10,155 nt of DNA from BRH-c25 sp964447145 (GTDB lineage Bacteria; Bacillota; Clostridia; Lutisporales; Lutisporaceae), in assembly GCA_964447145.1 (NCBI GenBank), contig CAYURW010000094.1, positions 1 to 10,155 on the forward strand, in the 5' to 3' direction. The first letter of the stretch is position 1. Every line of letters begins with the position of its first letter. A program made the position numbers and the translations under genes. Positions 8,058 through 10,155 of the stretch are shown here, one piece after another. The notes beneath the pieces were generated by a model. The model worked only from the letters and a program-made list of their open reading frames with translations, did no database searches and had not been told where the DNA came from.

Positions 8058-8108
8058 ATTTTTCTCCTTTCTTATCTAGATTAATATTCATGTTTGTGTC
8101 GCCTTCTT

Positions 8109-9128
8109 CTAAAACTGCGCAAGGAATCTTTTATCATTTTCAAAGAACAGCCTGAGATCATCCACTCCATATTTCAGCAGTGCGATTCTATCAAGGCCCA
8201 TGCCGAATGCAAATCCCGTATATATCTCAGGGTCTATGCCGCAGTTTCTGAGAACATTGGGATGTACCATGCCGGAGCCTAAGATCTCTATCCATCCTTC
8301 GCCTTTGCACACTCTGCACCCCTCACCATTGCATGCAGAACAGGTGCAATCCATTTCGGCGCTTGGTTCCGTAAAGGGGAAATGGTGGGGCCTGAATCTC
8401 GTCTTGGTATTCTCTCCGTATAGTTTTTTTGCAAAAACATCAAGGGAGCCCTTTAGATTTGCCATTGTAATCCCTTTATCTACAACCAGCCCCTCAATCT
8501 GATGAAACATAGGGGAATGGGTGGCATCTATTTCATCCCTTCTATATACTTTCCCCGGCACCAGAGCCCTTATGGGAGGTTTTTGAACCTCCATGACCCT
8601 GACCTGCATCGGAGATGTCTGTGTCCTCAGCAGTATTTCCTCACTCATATAAAATGTATCCTGCACATCCCTTGCCGGATGGTATTTGCTGTGATTAAGA
8701 GCATCAAAATTATAGTATGCCTTCTCTATCTCCGGTCCCTCCACAATTGTAAAGCCCATACCTATGAATATCTGGTTTATTTCATCCAATACCTTTGTCA
8801 AAGGGTGCTTGTTGCCAAGGGCTTTTCTTTTTGAAGGCATTGTAACATCAATAACCTCATCCTTAAGCCTTATTTCCAGGTCCTTTCTCTTTATCCGATA
8901 TGCTGTTTCATCAATTTTTTCGTTGATGTAATCCCGTATTTCATTTGCCAATTGTCCGATGACGGGCCTTTCTTCAGGACTCAGCCCTCCCATCCCTCTC
9001 AGCACCCGGGTCAGCTCTCCTTTTTTGCCAAGATACTTGATCCTTAGATCTTCAAGCTGCTTTTGGGATTGGACGCTTTCCAACTCTCCAATAGACTGAT
9101 TTTTGATTTTTTCTAATAATTCCCTCAT
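8109..9128 (-). CDS. pheS: Phenylalanyl-tRNA synthetase alpha subunit
   Basis: 339 residues from ATG 9128, which has AAAGGAG 6 nt upstream. The frame stays open to 9209, but that extension is the T-box antiterminator and terminator, so it is not coding. An N-terminal coiled coil (about 1-90) that contacts tRNA precedes the class II catalytic domain (about 100-339), with motif 2 VYRRDEIDATHSPMFHQIEG at 194-213 and motif 3 GFAFGMGLDRIALLKYG at 305-321. A307 in GFAFGMG is the ordinary alanine of the Phe pocket. A cysteine cluster CTCSACNGEGCRVC at 261-274 just before GWIEILGSGMVHPNVL is a metal-ribbon-like insert also common in Bacillota PheS. It activates Phe with ATP and transfers it to tRNA-Phe together with PheT, encoded next. 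Confidence 0.98.
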   Translation of the reverse strand: MRELLEKIKNQSIGELESVQSQKQLEDLRIKYLGKKGELTRVLRGMGGLSPEERPVIGQLANEIRDYINEKIDETAYRIKRKDLEIRLKDEVIDVTMPSKRKALGNKHPLTKVLDEINQIFIGMGFTIVEGPEIEKAYYNFDALNHSKYHPARDVQDTFYMSEEILLRTQTSPMQVRVMEVQKPPIRALVPGKVYRRDEIDATHSPMFHQIEGLVVDKGITMANLKGSLDVFAKKLYGENTKTRFRPHHFPFTEPSAEMDCTCSACNGEGCRVCKGEGWIEILGSGMVHPNVLRNCGIDPEIYTGFAFGMGLDRIALLKYGVDDLRLFFENDKRFLAQF

Positions 9129-9129
9129 T

Positions 9130-9372
9130 TTTTGCTCCTTTCTAAAATGAAAATCTCCGCCCCCAAAAGGGACGAAGACTATCCGCGTTACCACCCTGCT
9201 TGTTTGCATAAATGCAAACCGCTCAAAACATAACGGTGTTATCCGTCAAAGCCTACTCTGTTCAGCTTTGAATCTCCGAAGTGAACTTCAACTGTTTCCG
9301 GCGGCGCAGCTTTCAGCCGCTGGCCACACCTCTCTGACAGCCTTCCGCAGTTTACTCTCTCCATCAATGATT
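9130..9372 (-). ncRNA. T-box riboswitch (tRNA-Phe responsive) in the pheST leader
   Basis: All T-box parts can be placed. Stem I begins near 9363 with GGAG pairing CUUC; AGUA and GAA form the loop-E part of the specifier loop and the specifier codon is UUC (9285-9283), followed by A. Stem II is CAAAGC/GCUUUG; ACGG and CCGU with loop AUAAC and downstream UUAU fit the IIA/B pseudoknot. Stem III is GTTTGCAT/ATGCAAAC (9219-9202). The T-box sequence AGGGTGGTAACGCGG lies at 9197-9183; UGGU matches the ACCA end of tRNA-Phe. AGGG and GCG pair with CGUCCCU as antiterminator, which shares CGUCCC with the terminator. Known mechanism: uncharged tRNA-Phe pairs with the specifier and bulge and allows transcription into pheST. 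The bulge has UGGUAAC in place of the consensus UGGNACC. Confidence 0.96.
9144..9177 (-). terminator. T-box attenuator hairpin before pheS
   Basis: CTTCGTCCC (9177-9169) pairs over 9 positions with GGGGCGGAG (two or so G-U pairs), around a U-rich loop, and is followed by ATTTTCATTTT. Its 5' arm is the same CGTCCC needed by the antiterminator, so the two folds exclude each other. The pheS ribosome binding site follows directly. Confidence 0.9.
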
Positions 9373-9405
9373 ATTTCAATATGGTTTATAAAATAATTAC
9401 AATAA

Positions 9406-9434
9406 ATTATATCACATAGGTCTTATCTTTACAA
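9406..9434 (-). promoter_or_regulatory. Sigma-A promoter for pheS-pheT
   Basis: TTGTAA (9434-9429), a 17-nt spacer and a perfect TATAAT (9411-9406) place the transcript start near 9399, about 36 nt before Stem I of the T-box and about 271 nt before the pheS ATG. Position and spacing fit the T-box leader downstream, which strengthens the call. Confidence 0.8.
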
Positions 9435-9544
9435 TGAGTAGTAACTAATTACTTTTTGGGTGGAAGATTGACCCATTTGAAGATTGAATTTTAAATTACT
9501 CAACAATTTTGAGTTGAACATATTTTGGGTACATAACACTTACT

Positions 9545-10114
9545 TTATAGCTTTACTTTCCTTAAAATTATTCCATAGGGATGAGATGGATCTTTATTCC
9601 AGGTAATTTCAAGTTTACTATCAGCAATCATCTTATTGATACGCAAGGCATACCAGCCATCTCCAACTCCTAAAGGATATTTCCCCAAAATAGTTCCAAT
9701 AAGTTTAGCCATAACAAATTCTTTATCAGGAATGTTTTTAATAATGATATGGTCATAAAAATCTTCGGAAACAGAAATGAGCTTACCATTGACCAACGCC
9801 CGCAATGGTGCATTTTCAGCTCTCAGATCATTCCAAAGGCAGCTTTGTATGCGTTTTTCATTATTAGTTATCTCACGTTCCAAGTGCAGAAATGTGTGAA
9901 ACTGACCAGGTGAAATCTCTGTCCAATCAGTGAAGGATTGTATCGTATTATTAGAGATTTCCCAATACTCAGGCAGTGAGATAGTACTTATTTTGCATTC
10001 TATGTTTCTCATAGCATCACAGAGAAAAGCAAAAGCGCATGCCGACATTGGTGTATTACTTTTCCAGACTCGTATATGTTCTCCGTTTCTTGCTGCGGCA
10101 ATTGACACTCCCAC
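9545..10114 (-). pseudogene. DUF1835/DUF3658-type protein, apparently lacking its N-terminal part
   Basis: The 189-codon ORF matches what I know of DUF1835/DUF3658 proteins from Bacillota: the later part of DUF1835 (GEHIRVWKSNTPMSACAFAFLCDAMR, about 11-36) and DUF3658 (about 86-185, with LWNDLRAENAPLRALVNGKLISV in two pieces, YDHIII and LGKYPLGVGDGWYALRI). Their function is unknown. Full-length members have roughly 100 or more residues before the RVWKSN segment; here the first usable start is GTG 10114, with no ribosome binding site, and the frame is stopped by TAA at 10144-10142. So the 5' part is missing or in another frame beyond the window. It could instead be a genuinely short gene starting at GTG or the ATG at residue 23. 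It is transcribed toward pheS, 110 bp before the pheS promoter. Family call fairly sure, pseudogene status moderate. Confidence 0.6.
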
Positions 10115-10155
10115 AGCTAAAGCAATGGGATTCTTGGGTGATTAAACGCCAGTCT

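Noticed and set aside
8032..8091. 19-codon ORF between pheS and pheT that overlaps the pheT start
   Set aside because: It has only a poor ribosome binding site, carries the pheT binding site inside it and shows no recognisable sequence; likely chance, though a leader-peptide role cannot be excluded.
9129..9209. In-frame 27-residue N-terminal extension of PheS
   Set aside because: These bases form the T-box antiterminator and terminator; ATG 9128 has a good AAAGGAG site and gives the normal PheS start.
9499..9513. Small inverted repeat CTCAA/TTGAG after the DUF1835/DUF3658 ORF
   Set aside because: The stem is only 5 A/T-rich pairs with no clean U tract; too weak to call a terminator.

Overview
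The window looks like a chromosomal housekeeping segment from a member of class Clostridia (Bacillota). The evidence is a phenylalanine-type T-box leader in front of pheS-pheT, the block pheS-pheT-zapA-...-mutS2 that recurs in Bacillota, strong AGGAGG-like ribosome binding sites, GTG and TTG starts, and moderately low GC with AT-rich intergenic stretches. I cannot name genus or species. Every supported gene lies on the minus strand, so the biological order runs from the right end of the window to the left.

Right end (about 9545-10155): an ORF that is the middle and C-terminal part of a DUF1835/DUF3658-type protein. It has an in-frame stop 9 codons upstream of its first possible start and no ribosome binding site, so it is probably a 5'-broken gene. 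Next, 9128-9434 holds a consensus sigma-A promoter and a complete T-box riboswitch: Stem I with a UUC specifier, Stem II, IIA/B pseudoknot, Stem III, antiterminator and terminator. It controls pheS (8109-9128) and pheT (5667-8057), the two subunits of phenylalanyl-tRNA synthetase. A GC-rich hairpin closes this unit at about 5630-5656.

Middle: a short AT-rich intergenic region (5516-5629) contains a good match to a sigma-H-type promoter, overlapped by a perfect 10-bp inverted repeat. It is followed by zapA (4955-5506), which encodes a FtsZ-associated protein with an unusually long coiled-coil tail. Then comes an OmpR/PhoB-family response regulator (4202-4888) and its membrane histidine kinase (2706-4205), whose genes overlap by ATGA.

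Left end: mutS2 (302-2674, probable TTG start) follows the kinase after 31 bp. A DUF523 gene related to thiouracil desulfurase TudS starts 46 bp downstream of mutS2 and runs off the left edge.

Functionally the window joins tRNA charging with Phe (self-regulated by uncharged tRNA-Phe), division-ring assembly, an orphan-context two-component sensor pair, and a ribosome-rescue/recombination ATPase. The tight spacing from the response regulator through mutS2 suggests one transcript. I see no mobile element, CRISPR array, tRNA or rRNA gene, or clearly undescribed system. The more interesting points are regulatory (the zapA promoter region and details of the T-box) and the two-component pair placed between zapA and mutS2.
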